NCBI RefSeq assembly: GCF_900205965.1
Contig: NZ_OAOF01000011.1
Location: forward strand, 111,175 to 175,174
Origin: Lacrimispora amygdalina
GTDB lineage: Bacteria; Bacillota; Clostridia; Lachnospirales; Lachnospiraceae
DNA: 64,000 nucleotides
Direction of reading: 5' to 3'
Shown here piece after piece: positions 1-9,800 of the stretch. How positions within the stretch are numbered: position 1 is the first letter of the stretch; the number at the start of each line of letters is the position of its first letter. The notes below the pieces were generated by a model. The model was given only the letters and a program-made list of their open reading frames with translations. It was not told the DNA's origin and ran no database searches. Made by a program: the position numbers and the translations under genes.

Positions 1-80
1 AAGTCGATGATCAGGTGATCGTAAATATGTTTAAAACCCAGCAGTTTTATGGGAAATTTTACCGCGCTCCAATGGAGTGA
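1..80 (+). CDS. C-terminal end of an unknown plus-strand gene (partial)
   Basis: The third forward frame is open from the window edge and stops with TGA at 78-80, giving the last 25 residues of a protein ending in FYRAPME. It converges on the antiporter gene, whose stop lies only 3 bp away. Too little is visible to name a family. The call rests on the open frame and the tight convergent spacing, so it could also be chance. Confidence 0.45.
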   Translation, partial: VDDQVIVNMFKTQQFYGKFYRAPME

Positions 81-83
81 TTC

Positions 84-1001
84 TTACCGCATCATAATAT
101 AGATCATATACAGACCATATAGTAAAATCATAAATATACATTCCAGCCGGTTTAACTCCTGCCTGCTTTTGCACCACATCCAGACGATCAGGCTTGTACC
201 AATCAGAAAAGCGGTATCAAAAAGGGATAAGGGGTTGATTTTGATCGGGCTGATGGCAGAAGAAGCTCCTAACACCAGAAGAATATTAAAAATATTGGAT
301 CCAATGACATTGCCAAGAGCCAGCCCGTTTTCCCCTTTTCTGGAGGCAACAATGGAGGTTACAAGTTCCGGCAGTGAGGTTCCCATAGCTACTATGGTAA
401 GCCCGATCAGAGTCTCGCTCAGACCAAAGGAAGCGGCGATTTTACTGGCATTTTCCACAACCAGATTACCGCCCCAGACGATGGCGGCAAGTCCTCCCAC
501 AATAAAGATGGCAGACAGCCAGAGAGGAAGGGGGGTGTCACCTTCTTCTTGTGCAGGTGTCCGGTTAATAATTGCGTCACGTATGGTAAGACCGACGAAA
601 ACGGAAAACAGACAGATAAGTATGATCCCATCCATTCTTGAAATGTCAAGATTAAAAAACATCATCAGAAATAAAATTGCGGTGATACCTACGCTGGCAC
701 CGTAATCCCAGCGAAGCCGGACGCCGAATGGACGGATTGCACCACAGGCACCAAGGACAACTAAAAGATTAAAAATATTGGAACCAATTACATTTCCGAT
801 TGCGATATCATTGCTTCCCGACAGTGCGGCAGTGGTACTGACTGCCAGTTCAGGAGCACTGGTGCCAAAGGCGACGATGGTAAGACCGATGATGATACTG
901 GGAACTCTCAATGTCCTTGCGATGGATGAACTGGCTTCTACAAAATAATCAGCTCCTTTGATCAGCAGTACAAAACCTAAAATTAACCATAAGTACATCA
1001 T
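84..1001 (-). CDS. K+-dependent Na+/Ca2+ exchanger family antiporter (CaxA/YrbG-like)
   Basis: A 305-residue integral membrane protein with the two inverted repeats of the calcium:cation antiporter family. Repeat 1 carries GTSAPELAVS (about residues 46-55) followed by GNVIGSNIFN; repeat 2 carries GTSLPELVTS and a second GNVIGSNIFN. The two glutamates in the GTS-PEL motifs are the family's ion-binding acids. About ten hydrophobic segments span the protein and the length is normal for bacterial members. The start ATG-ATG follows GAGGAAAC. It should exchange Ca2+ (or a similar divalent ion) against Na+ across the cytoplasmic membrane. The leader has a likely Mn2+ riboswitch with overlapping terminator, so the true substrate may include Mn2+; that is inference. 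Confidence 0.93.
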   Translation of the reverse strand: MMYLWLILGFVLLIKGADYFVEASSSIARTLRVPSIIIGLTIVAFGTSAPELAVSTTAALSGSNDIAIGNVIGSNIFNLLVVLGACGAIRPFGVRLRWDYGASVGITAILFLMMFFNLDISRMDGIILICLFSVFVGLTIRDAIINRTPAQEEGDTPLPLWLSAIFIVGGLAAIVWGGNLVVENASKIAASFGLSETLIGLTIVAMGTSLPELVTSIVASRKGENGLALGNVIGSNIFNILLVLGASSAISPIKINPLSLFDTAFLIGTSLIVWMWCKSRQELNRLECIFMILLYGLYMIYIMMR

Positions 1002-1053
1002 ATTGTTTCCTCTTTCTTTTTTGAATTAACAGCAGCTGTTCCTGAAACAAAAA

Positions 1054-1094
1054 GCGAGACTTTCATTGCATGCAGTATGCAACAAAAGTCTCGC
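1054..1094 (-). terminator. Rho-independent terminator in the antiporter leader
   Basis: Read on the minus strand, an 18-base arm starting GCGAGACTTTTGTTG pairs with a near-perfect partner ending GAAAGTCTCGC, followed by TTTTTG. It lies between the riboswitch and the antiporter start. Its 5' arm contains the sequence that would form the 3' side of the aptamer's P1 helix, so aptamer folding and termination are mutually exclusive. Confidence 0.85.
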
Positions 1095-1190
1095 TTATTA
1101 TATGCGTACCGGTTTCCTGCCTGAAATCAGGCGGAAACGTGACTGACGTATACGCAAAACACTCTAAGGCGTAAGCTACTCCCTTTTATT
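1081..1190 (-). promoter_or_regulatory. yybP-ykoY (Mn2+) riboswitch
   Basis: On the minus strand the leader begins with AAAAGGGAGTAGC and ends with GCGAGACTTTT, the two conserved blocks that bracket yybP-ykoY manganese aptamers; the flanking AAAAG/CTTTT close P1. Between them are GC-rich arms (TTACGCC, and TTTCCGCCTG pairing with CAGGCAGGAAA). Because the 3' P1 strand is also the 5' arm of the downstream terminator, ligand binding should prevent termination and turn the antiporter on. The class call is from motif memory; a covariance search would settle it. Confidence 0.75.
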
Positions 1191-1197
1191 GTTTATA

Positions 1198-1226
1198 AGT
1201 ATAAAAAACTTCTTTGGAATTGTCAA
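1198..1226 (-). promoter_or_regulatory. Promoter of the riboswitch-antiporter transcript
   Basis: On the minus strand TTGACA (1221-1226) and TATACT (1198-1203) are separated by exactly 17 bp. Transcription would start a few bases before the riboswitch aptamer. This is a near-consensus housekeeping-sigma promoter. Confidence 0.8.
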
Positions 1227-1310
1227 GAGATTAAATGGAAAGAGAAAAAATAATGCTCACCCTGTGGATATGGAAATCCTATGAGAGATCGGATAAGGGG
1301 CGTATTGAGA

Positions 1311-1347
1311 GAAGAAAACCTGCCAGGGCATTGTAAACCGCGGCAGG
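1311..1347 (-). terminator. Terminator after the MATE exporter gene
   Basis: On the minus strand CCTGCCGCGG pairs with CCCTGGCAGG around a short loop and is followed by TTTTCTTCTC. It sits 16 bp past the MATE stop codon. Confidence 0.75.
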
Positions 1348-1362
1348 TGTCTCATCACGCGC

Positions 1363-2745
1363 TTAATAGAAGGCCGTTCTTCCCGGCCTTTTTAACTTGC
1401 TGAACCAGTGAAAGTAAATCAAAAACAGTATAGAGGTGACGGTCCAGGTCAGGGGATAGCAAAATACTACGGTTTCAATAGCCGGATGAATCGGTACTGC
1501 AGTACAAATCCATACAATTCTCAGGACGCAGACTCCAAGACTGGTAAGGATCATTGGAATCCAGCAATCACCGGTTCCCCGAAGGGCACCTGAATAAATC
1601 TCCACACAGACATAAGTGAAAAAGGTAGGAACCAGGTAACGCAGGATCTGTGTACCTTTGGCAATCACTGCCTGATCTGTTGTAAAGAGGAGGAATACCA
1701 GGCTTCCGAATGTATATAGCAGGAAGCTGAGTACAATGGATGAAAGAAAGCATATGCCAAGGCATACCCGGATTCCCCTGTAAACCCGGTCTGATTTCTT
1801 CGCACCGTAATTTTGTCCCACAAATGTTGTGATGGAGATTCCGAATGCGCTGATCATCATCCAGAACAGTGTGTCAATCTTGCCGTAGGCTGTCCAGGCA
1901 GCTACTGTATCGGTTCCCAGTGCGTTCACACTTGACTGAATAATAATATTTGACGAAGTGTACATAACAGACTGTAGTCCTGCAGGAAATCCGATCCGGA
2001 TAATCCGAATCAGCATATCCTGGTCTATTTTTAGAGAAGAAAGCATCAGCCGGTAAGCCTGTCTGGTGCGAATTAAAACGATCAGAACCAGAATGGCGCA
2101 AAGAAGCTGGGAGAGTATGGTGGCAATTGCCGCACCCATGACACCCAAATCCCAGAAAACCACGAAGATGATATCTAATATGATATTGGTAAAGCAGCTG
2201 GCAATCAGAAAATAAAGGGGGCGCCTGGAATCCCCGATTGCCCTTAAAATCCCTGCTCCCATATTGTAAATCAGATTCGGTATCACCCCGACAAAATAGA
2301 TCCGCATATATAGGACACCATAGGGAAGTATGTCAGCCGGAGTATCCATGGCTTCTAAGGCAAAGGGAGCCAGAATAATTCCGATTATCATTATAAAAAA
2401 GCCGCAGACAGCAGAAAAAGACATGGCTGTATGTACCGCCCGGCTCAGCTGCTTTTTCTGTCCGGCCCCGAAAAACTGGGATATGATGACTCCTGCGCCG
2501 GAGGAAAGCCCTATGAAGAACCCGATAAATAGATTTATGATAGTTCCGGTAGGACCTCCTACGGCAGCCAGTGCTTCTTTCCCTACAAATCTGCCTACAA
2601 TAACGGCATCGGCGGTATTATAAAGCTGCTGAAAAAATGTTCCAAATAAAATTGGAAAGAAAAACAGAAGAAGCTGCTTCCATATCACTCCCTCTGTAAT
2701 CTGATTCGACGTCCCTTCGTCTTTATTTCTCGTATTCTTTTTCAT
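1363..2745 (-). CDS. MATE family efflux transporter
   Basis: A 460-residue membrane protein with twelve hydrophobic segments and the N-terminal MATE signature, including LFQQLYNTADAVIVGRF-type sequence (here FFQQLYNTADAVIVGRF) and a repeat in the second half. MATE proteins export drugs, dyes or metabolites using a Na+ or H+ gradient. The length is typical. It has its own near-consensus promoter and its own terminator, so it is a single-gene unit. The substrate cannot be inferred from sequence or neighbours. Confidence 0.93.
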   Translation of the reverse strand: MKKNTRNKDEGTSNQITEGVIWKQLLLFFFPILFGTFFQQLYNTADAVIVGRFVGKEALAAVGGPTGTIINLFIGFFIGLSSGAGVIISQFFGAGQKKQLSRAVHTAMSFSAVCGFFIMIIGIILAPFALEAMDTPADILPYGVLYMRIYFVGVIPNLIYNMGAGILRAIGDSRRPLYFLIASCFTNIILDIIFVVFWDLGVMGAAIATILSQLLCAILVLIVLIRTRQAYRLMLSSLKIDQDMLIRIIRIGFPAGLQSVMYTSSNIIIQSSVNALGTDTVAAWTAYGKIDTLFWMMISAFGISITTFVGQNYGAKKSDRVYRGIRVCLGICFLSSIVLSFLLYTFGSLVFLLFTTDQAVIAKGTQILRYLVPTFFTYVCVEIYSGALRGTGDCWIPMILTSLGVCVLRIVWICTAVPIHPAIETVVFCYPLTWTVTSILFLIYFHWFSKLKRPGRTAFY

Positions 2746-2783
2746 AAAAATTCCTCGTTTATGTAATTATGTAATCGTTTTTC

Positions 2784-2812
2784 ATTATACCGTCTGGATT
2801 AAAAAAAGACAA
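2784..2812 (-). promoter_or_regulatory. Promoter of the MATE gene
   Basis: Minus strand TTGTCT (2807-2812) and TATAAT (2784-2789) with a 17 bp spacer, about 40 bp upstream of the MATE start. The -35 hexamer lies inside the terminator hairpin of the gene transcribed just before it. Confidence 0.7.
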
Positions 2813-2821
2813 TCCCTGTCT
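2801..2821 (-). terminator. Terminator of the FMN-binding-like gene
   Basis: On the minus strand AGACA, loop GGGAT, TGTCT, then a run of seven T. It begins at the stop codon of the upstream gene and its 3' arm doubles as the -35 box of the MATE promoter. The stem is short (5 bp), so efficiency may be moderate. Confidence 0.6.
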
Positions 2822-3261
2822 TAGTCGGTTTTCTGAGCTTTTGTAAGTGCCTGATCCACTGCTTTTAACAGTACGCCACAGGTGTAGCGGGACTCAGACG
2901 GATAGGAAATGTTTTTGGTAGACTGGTTCTTTACAATCTGCGGAGATAAATTATCCATGGCGGGCTGCATAAGGGGATACATTGTGGTAACCGCCTCGCT
3001 TAAAGGTACCAGTGTAACGGAAGTGATTTTCTTAGAATCTACTGTGACCTCAACATTGATATCCTGGCTATTCAGCGTAATGGCAGAGGAATATACACCC
3101 GGTACATAGAGCACAGGATCGCCGGAAGTGGGTACAGTATCCTTTTTCGGGCGGAACATGACTAAAAACAGGGTTATGAGGAGGATTCCAAGGCCAACGA
3201 AGATCGCAGTATAAATGATCTCTTTCATTCGTAAAACAACAATTTTTGTTTTTGAGCTCAT
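2821..3261 (-). CDS. Membrane-anchored FMN-binding-domain-like protein
   Basis: A 146-residue protein with an N-terminal membrane segment (about residues 15-36, followed by RPKK) and an extracytoplasmic domain. The domain has the order seen in FMN_bind proteins: PGVYSSAITL, then VEVTVDSKKITSVTLVPL, a segment ending in YPLM, and a C-terminal part with YTCGVLLKAVDQAL. Such domains often carry covalent or non-covalent FMN in redox proteins, but the usual S/T-G-A-T flavinylation motif is not evident, so function is open. The start follows GGAGGG. It has its own terminator and stands divergent from addB. Confidence 0.65.
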   Translation of the reverse strand: MSSKTKIVVLRMKEIIYTAIFVGLGILLITLFLVMFRPKKDTVPTSGDPVLYVPGVYSSAITLNSQDINVEVTVDSKKITSVTLVPLSEAVTTMYPLMQPAMDNLSPQIVKNQSTKNISYPSESRYTCGVLLKAVDQALTKAQKTD

Positions 3262-3399
3262 AAGACAGAAGCCCTCCGTACAGTTTTGTTATAATGTATG
3301 AAGGGGTTGGGGGATTTCATTCCTAAGATTTCATTGTTGTAACAGGAAATCTGTGCTAAGATAATAGACAAACATGTGTTTTGGGAAAGGAAGAAAAGT

Positions 3400-6300
3400 A
3401 TGTCCCTTCAATTTATATTGGGCGGATCCGGTTCCGGCAAAACCCGCCGCCTCTATACGGAACTGATCCGGCAGTCTGCGAAAGAACCGGATACCCAGTT
3501 TTTTGCCATTGTACCGGAACAGTTTACCATGCAGACACAGAAGGAGATTGTCTCCCTGCATCCGAACTACGGTGTAATGAATATTGATATAGTCAGCTTT
3601 AAGCGTCTTGCCTACCGGATCTTTGAGGAGCTTGCAATTATAAATCCCCAGATTCTTGATGATATGGGGAAATCCATGGTGCTTAGAAAGGTATCCGCAG
3701 ACAAGAAAAAAAATCTGGTTTTTTATAAAGAGCATTTATCAAAGGCAGGATTTATCTCCCAGTTAAAGTCCATGCTCTCAGAGCTGTACCAGTACGGAAT
3801 TACTCCTCAGATGCTGACGGAGAAGATTCCGGACAGTATAAGTCCTGTGCTGGCTCAGAAACTGTCGGATATTACTGTCGTTTACGAGGGATTTAAGGAA
3901 TATATTGAAGGTAAATTTATCACTTCAGAGGAGATTTTAGGTGTGCTCTGCAACCAGTTACCCAGGTCTGAACTGATCAAAAACAGTGTCATCGCATTGG
4001 ATGGATATACCGGATTTACTCCGGTTCAGTATCGGATTTTAGAACTGTTTTTCCGTTACAGCAAGAAGGTTGTAATAACCGTGACCATGGACCCTGCGGA
4101 GAATATGAGCAGAAAAACCGGGGTCCAGGAACTGTTTTATATGAGCCGCCAGATGATTAAGAAACTGAACGATCTGGCAAAGTTCACGGGTATCAGCCGG
4201 GAAAAAGACATTCTGCTTACGGATCACCCTGCAGTCCGCTTTATGAAAGAAGAAAAAGATTCTCCCTGCTATCTGGATTTTCTGGAGCAGAATATTTACC
4301 GTTATACAGGAAGAACCTTAAACGGGCAGCCGGAATCCATTCATTTGTATCAGACACGAAATCCGTCACAGGAGGTCGCATTTGTGATCCGTTCCATGGA
4401 AGACAATATAAGAAAGAACGGGCTTCGATACAGGGATATGGCGGTAATATCCGGGGATTTATCCAGCTATGCCAATGAGATCATTCATCAGTTTCAGCTA
4501 AGCCGTGTGCCATTCTTTCTGGATGATAAGAAAAGCATCTTAAAGAATCCCATGGTCGAGCTCATCCGCGCAGCAATTGAGATTGTTCAGAAGGATTTTT
4601 CTTATGAATCCGTGTTCCGTTATTTAAGAACCGGGCTGATTGTATCCCAGGATCATATGGATCAGGCAGACAGACTGGAAAATTACGTCATAGCCATGGG
4701 GATCCGGGGCTTTAAACGGTGGGCAGCTCCCTTTGAGGGGTGGTATAAGGGTGCCAGAGAGTTAAACCTTGTGGAATTGAATCAGTTTAAGGATGAGATA
4801 ATGGGTCCCCTTAAATGTCTGCGGGAAGAATTTAAAAGAGAAGACTCCACGGTAAAGACCATGACTGGTGCAGTGACTGCGCTTTTAATGGAGACAGGCA
4901 TTGAAGAGAAGATGCTGGATTTCGAAAAAAAGTTTCAGGAGATGGGAGAATTTGCGCTTGCCAAGGAATACGGCCAGGTTTATGGACTGGTAATGGATTT
5001 GTTTGACCGTCTGGCAGGACTGCTGGGAGAGGAGCATGTAAGCAGGAGAGAATATGGGGAGATATTAGATGCCGGTTTTGCTGAGATTAAAGTAGGTGTG
5101 ATACCGGCAGCCGTGGACCGGGTTGTCGTGGGTGATATTACACGAACCCGTCTGGATCATATTAAGGTTCTTTATTTTGTAGGAGTAAACGACGGACTGG
5201 TTCCGGTGAAAAAGGAGAAAAGCAGCTTATTCACGGACAGAGAAAGAGAATTCCTATCCGATCATTCCATAGAGCTGGCCCCTACTTCCATGGAAGAGGG
5301 GTTCCGCCAGAGGTTTTATCTGTACTTAGCACTTACCAAGCCGGAAAAAGAGCTGGTGTTATCCTACTCAGCCATGGATGGCAGCGGAAAGAGCATGCGT
5401 CCCTCCACGTTGATCGGAGAACTGAAAAAGCTGTTTCCCGGTTTAAAGGAATCGGCTCCCGGTGAAGGAGGCGTACCCTTAAACTTTCGTGAAGCAAAGA
5501 GCCGGCTGGCAGACGGTATGAGGGAGTGTGGAACTGGAGGAGGGGACAGCCGGCTTCTGGAACTGTTAAAAGCGTTTTTGTCATCTCCAGAATACAGAGA
5601 AGAAGGAAAACGACTGATTGAAGCAGCTTTTTACGTATACCAGCAAAAGGGCATTGGAAAAGCGGCTGCCAAAGCTCTTTACGGACCCGTCATCAACGGA
5701 AGCGTGACCAGGATGGAACAGTACGCATCCTGTGCTTATGCCCACTTCTTAAATTACGGTCTGGAACTGACTAAACGTCAGGAATATGAGCTGGCAGCCA
5801 TGGATATCGGGAATCTCTTCCATGATTCCATTGATTTATGGTTTGGGCGGATGAAGGAAGAAGGCAGGGATTTTAAAACACTGACAGTAGAAGAGCGTCA
5901 GGCGATGGTGCACGAATGTGTAACGAAAGTAACGGAGGAATATGGAAATACGGTCTTAAAAAGCTCTGCAAGAAATGCTTACCTGGCAGGTAAGGTGGAA
6001 CGGATCACGGACAGAACGGTCTGGGCACTTACAGAGCAGTTAAAAAAAGGGGATTTCACCCCCGTCGGATTCGAGGTTTCCTTTTCTGCAGACGATCATT
6101 TAAAAGCAATGCGGCTTCCTTTATCTAAGGATGAAGCCGTTCATTTAAGGGGAAGGATCGACCGAATGGATTTATGCGAAGATGAGGAGGCAGTCTATGT
6201 TAAGATCATTGACTACAAATCCGGAAGTACCGCATTTGATTTAACTTCCCTTTACTATGGTCTGCAGCTGCAGCTGGTTGTCTATATGGATGCGGCACTG

Positions 6301-6867
6301 GAGTTGGAAGAGAGAAGACGACCGGATAAGCAGGTTGTTCCGGCAGGCATTTTCTATTACAATATCAACGACCCGGTTGTGGACAAAGACGGTGAGATGA
6401 CGAGTGAAGAGATATCAGGCAGGATATTAAAACAGCTGCGTATGAACGGCCTTGTTAATACTGATTTAAATGCAATCGCACATCTGGATCATGAGATTGA
6501 GACCGAATCGGATGTAATACCGGTTGCCATGAAGAATGGAATCATTCAGGAGGCGCGGTCATCGGTAGCAGGAGGAAACCGTTTTTCCGCCTTAAGACAG
6601 TACGTTCAGGAAAAACTGAAGACAGAAGGGCGGGAGATTTTAGATGGTGTCATCGATGTAAATCCCTATAAGCAAGGCAATAGAACTGCATGTGATTACT
6701 GTCCCTATCATGCTGTCTGCGGGTTCGATTTAAAGACGGAAGGGTATGGTTTTAAAAAGTTTAAGGCTTTAAAATCCGAGGAAATATGGCCGGTTATTGA
6801 AGGAGAAACAAAGGAAGGAGAGGAACATGGCAATCACCTGGACAGAGGAACAGAAAGCAGTCATTGA
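3400..6867 (+). CDS. addB: ATP-dependent helicase/nuclease subunit B
   Basis: A 1155-residue AddB, the partner of AddA in the complex that resects double-strand DNA ends for RecA-dependent repair. Walker A GGSGSGKT is at residues 8-15, and the C-terminal RecB-type nuclease includes the IIDYKSGS motif. Cysteines C778, C1098, C1101 and C1107 have the same spacing (320, 3, 6) as the Fe-S cluster ligands of Bacillus AddB. The chosen ATG follows GGGAAAGGAAG; a GTG eight codons upstream is open but has no ribosome site. It overlaps addA by 41 bp, so the two are translationally coupled. Confidence 0.96.
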   Translation: MSLQFILGGSGSGKTRRLYTELIRQSAKEPDTQFFAIVPEQFTMQTQKEIVSLHPNYGVMNIDIVSFKRLAYRIFEELAIINPQILDDMGKSMVLRKVSADKKKNLVFYKEHLSKAGFISQLKSMLSELYQYGITPQMLTEKIPDSISPVLAQKLSDITVVYEGFKEYIEGKFITSEEILGVLCNQLPRSELIKNSVIALDGYTGFTPVQYRILELFFRYSKKVVITVTMDPAENMSRKTGVQELFYMSRQMIKKLNDLAKFTGISREKDILLTDHPAVRFMKEEKDSPCYLDFLEQNIYRYTGRTLNGQPESIHLYQTRNPSQEVAFVIRSMEDNIRKNGLRYRDMAVISGDLSSYANEIIHQFQLSRVPFFLDDKKSILKNPMVELIRAAIEIVQKDFSYESVFRYLRTGLIVSQDHMDQADRLENYVIAMGIRGFKRWAAPFEGWYKGARELNLVELNQFKDEIMGPLKCLREEFKREDSTVKTMTGAVTALLMETGIEEKMLDFEKKFQEMGEFALAKEYGQVYGLVMDLFDRLAGLLGEEHVSRREYGEILDAGFAEIKVGVIPAAVDRVVVGDITRTRLDHIKVLYFVGVNDGLVPVKKEKSSLFTDREREFLSDHSIELAPTSMEEGFRQRFYLYLALTKPEKELVLSYSAMDGSGKSMRPSTLIGELKKLFPGLKESAPGEGGVPLNFREAKSRLADGMRECGTGGGDSRLLELLKAFLSSPEYREEGKRLIEAAFYVYQQKGIGKAAAKALYGPVINGSVTRMEQYASCAYAHFLNYGLELTKRQEYELAAMDIGNLFHDSIDLWFGRMKEEGRDFKTLTVEERQAMVHECVTKVTEEYGNTVLKSSARNAYLAGKVERITDRTVWALTEQLKKGDFTPVGFEVSFSADDHLKAMRLPLSKDEAVHLRGRIDRMDLCEDEEAVYVKIIDYKSGSTAFDLTSLYYGLQLQLVVYMDAALELEERRRPDKQVVPAGIFYYNINDPVVDKDGEMTSEEISGRILKQLRMNGLVNTDLNAIAHLDHEIETESDVIPVAMKNGIIQEARSSVAGGNRFSALRQYVQEKLKTEGREILDGVIDVNPYKQGNRTACDYCPYHAVCGFDLKTEGYGFKKFKALKSEEIWPVIEGETKEGEEHGNHLDRGTESSH

Positions 6868-9800
6868 AAGCAGGAACAGAAATCTCCTTGTATCGGCAGC
6901 AGCGGGAAGCGGTAAAACGGCTGTTCTGGTGGAACGCATTATACAAATGATTACGGAGGGAGAGCATCCCCTTAAAATAGATCAGCTTCTGGTCATGACG
7001 TTTACAAAAGCTGCTGCAGATGAGATGCGGGAGCGGGTTTTAAAGGCGGTGGATCAGAAGCTGATGGAACAGCCGGATAATGATCATCTTCAGATGCAGG
7101 CAGCCATGATTCCCTACGCCCAGATTACTACCATAGACAGCTTCTGTCTGGGGATTATAAGAGAGCATTACAGCCGGTTAGACATTGATCCAGCTTTCCG
7201 TGTGGGAGATGAAGGAGAACTGATTCTCCTTCGGGGAGATGTGATGAAGGAGATGCTGGAGGAATTCTATGAATCAGAGGATCCTTCCTTTGAACGTTTT
7301 GTAGAGACGTATGCCACCGGCAAGACGGACCGTGGAATTGAAGATTTCATCATGCAGGTATACCGTTTTTCCCAAAGTAATCCCTGGCCGGAGGAATGGC
7401 TTAATAACTGCAGGAATGAACTTGAAGCCTGTGATATGAAACATATGAAGGATACTGCCTGGATGCGTTTTTTAATGGAGGATGCTTCACTTTTACTGGA
7501 AGAGCTTCTGGTTCAGACAGAAGCAGCCATGGAGATCTGCCAGGAAGAGAACGGTCCGGAGGCATACCTTCCCATGCTTGCCAGTGATGCGGCCATGTTA
7601 GAATCGCTGCTGGAAGCCAGGGAATATGAGCAGTTAAACTGCCTGTTAAAGGAGGTATCATTTACCAGACTCGCCTCCATACGAAGCAAAGACATTGACC
7701 AGGAAAAAAAGGCGGCTGTAACAACAGTCAGGGACCGGGTGAAAAAGGGTCTTGGAAAGCTTTGTGACTTATACTGCTTTGAGTCCCCGGAGGAAGTGGG
7801 AGCGGATATGGAAGGGACGAAAGAAGCTGTTTTCATGCTCCTTCATCTGGCAGAAGAATATTCCCGCAGATATCAGGAGAAAAAGAAGGAACGCAATCTG
7901 GTGGATTTTAATGATCTGGAGCATTATGCTCTTCAGATTTTATTAAAAGAAGAGGACGGAGTAAGGATTCCAACCCAGGCGGCCGATGAATTTTGCCGGC
8001 AGTTTGAGGAGATCCTGGTGGATGAATATCAGGACAGCAATGAGGTGCAGGAAGCGCTGATCAACAGTATTTCAAGAGAGCGGTTTGGAAGTCCCAATGT
8101 TTTTATGGTAGGAGATGTGAAGCAGAGCATCTACCAGTTCCGTCTGGCAAGACCCCAGATGTTTCTTGATAAGTATCAGAGGTATTCCAGTGAGGAAGGG
8201 AGTTATCAGAAGATAGAGCTGCACCAGAATTTCCGAAGCAGAGAATCGGTATTAACCAGCATTAACGAAGTTTTTTATCAGATTATGACAAAAAATCTGG
8301 GGAATATCCGGTATACAAAGGAGACGGCGCTTCATCCGGGCGCTGTGTTTTCCCAGTGGGAAGGCCGTGTAGGAGAGAAGACAGAACTCCTTCTCATTCA
8401 TGGCTCTTCCGATCAGTTAAAGCAGCTCGATGAAGAACGTGCAGATTATACTGCCAGGGAAGCAGAGGCAAAGGTTATCGCCTCGAAAATAAGGGATCTG
8501 ACAGATCCGGATTCAGGCCTTTTTATCTGGGATAAGAATTTAAATGGTACAGGCGCATACAGGATCTGTCAGTATTCCGATATTGTTATCTTATTAAGAA
8601 GCTTAAGCGGGTGGGCGGAAGAATTTGTCAATATCCTGATGAATGAGGGGATTCCAGCTCATGCAGAACGGAAAACAGGATACTTTTCAGCCACAGAAGT
8701 GGAGATAGTTCTATCCCTGCTCAATATTATTGATAATCCCATGCAGGATATTCCGTTAGCTGCCGTACTTAAATCCCCGATTGCAGGAATTACGGACAAG
8801 GAGATGGCTCATCTTATGGCTGTGTGGAAAAATGCAGCAAAAAAAGGTCAGGATCGTGGGATTTATGGGGCGTGGCAGTACTATTTAAAGGAGTATGAAC
8901 AAGGAGAAGATGAAGACGCCCCGGCCCTGCCCCGGAAACTTTCCGAATTTTCCGGAACATTGTCCCGATACAGGGAAAAAGCAGCATATTTATCCATTCA
9001 TGAGCTTCTCTATGACATATATGAGGGAACCGGTTATTACGACTATGTTTCCGCCATGCCGGGAGGGGAGGTGCGGCGGGCCAATCTTTCCATGCTGGTG
9101 GAAAAGGCGGCAGCTTATGAACAGACAAGCTACAGAGGGCTGTTCCATTTTATCCGTTATATTGAAAATCTAAAAAAATACGATACGGATTTTGGGGAAG
9201 CATCAATCCTCGGAGAAGAGAATACGGTCCGCGTCATGAGCATCCATAAGAGCAAAGGATTGGAATTTCCGGTTGTATTTCTGGCTGGAATGGGGAAAAA
9301 ATTTAATAAGCAGGATGCCTATGGAAAACTGCTCATTGATCCTGATCTGGGGATTGGAACTGATTATATGGATCTGGAAAAACGAATCAAGGCGCCTACC
9401 TTAAAGAAACATGTTCTAAAGAGAAAGACAGAGCTGAGTGCACTTGGAGAAGAGCTTAGGGTACTCTATGTTGCCATGACAAGGGCCAAAGAAAAGCTGA
9501 TTATGACCGGACTGGACCGTTACCTGGATAAAAAGCTGGACCGTTATGCATCTGTTATGAGGGCACAGGGGCAGATTCCATTTTCCATACTTTCAGGGGC
9601 AGATTCTTATCTGGACTGGCTGCTGATGAGTGTTTCGGGTAAATATTCCCCTGACGGCATCTTGTCGGAGGAAGGACAGGATACAGGGAATATCATTATG
9701 AAGGAGCTGACTGTTTCCGGCCTTGTCATGGGGGAAATGAAACGGCAGGTTAGTATGAAACTGACGAAGGAAAGCTTTCTTCGGATGGATACTGGAAAAA

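Noticed and set aside
169..705. 178-codon plus-strand frame opposite the antiporter gene
   Set aside because: It is antisense to a clear membrane transporter gene and its translation has no domain features.
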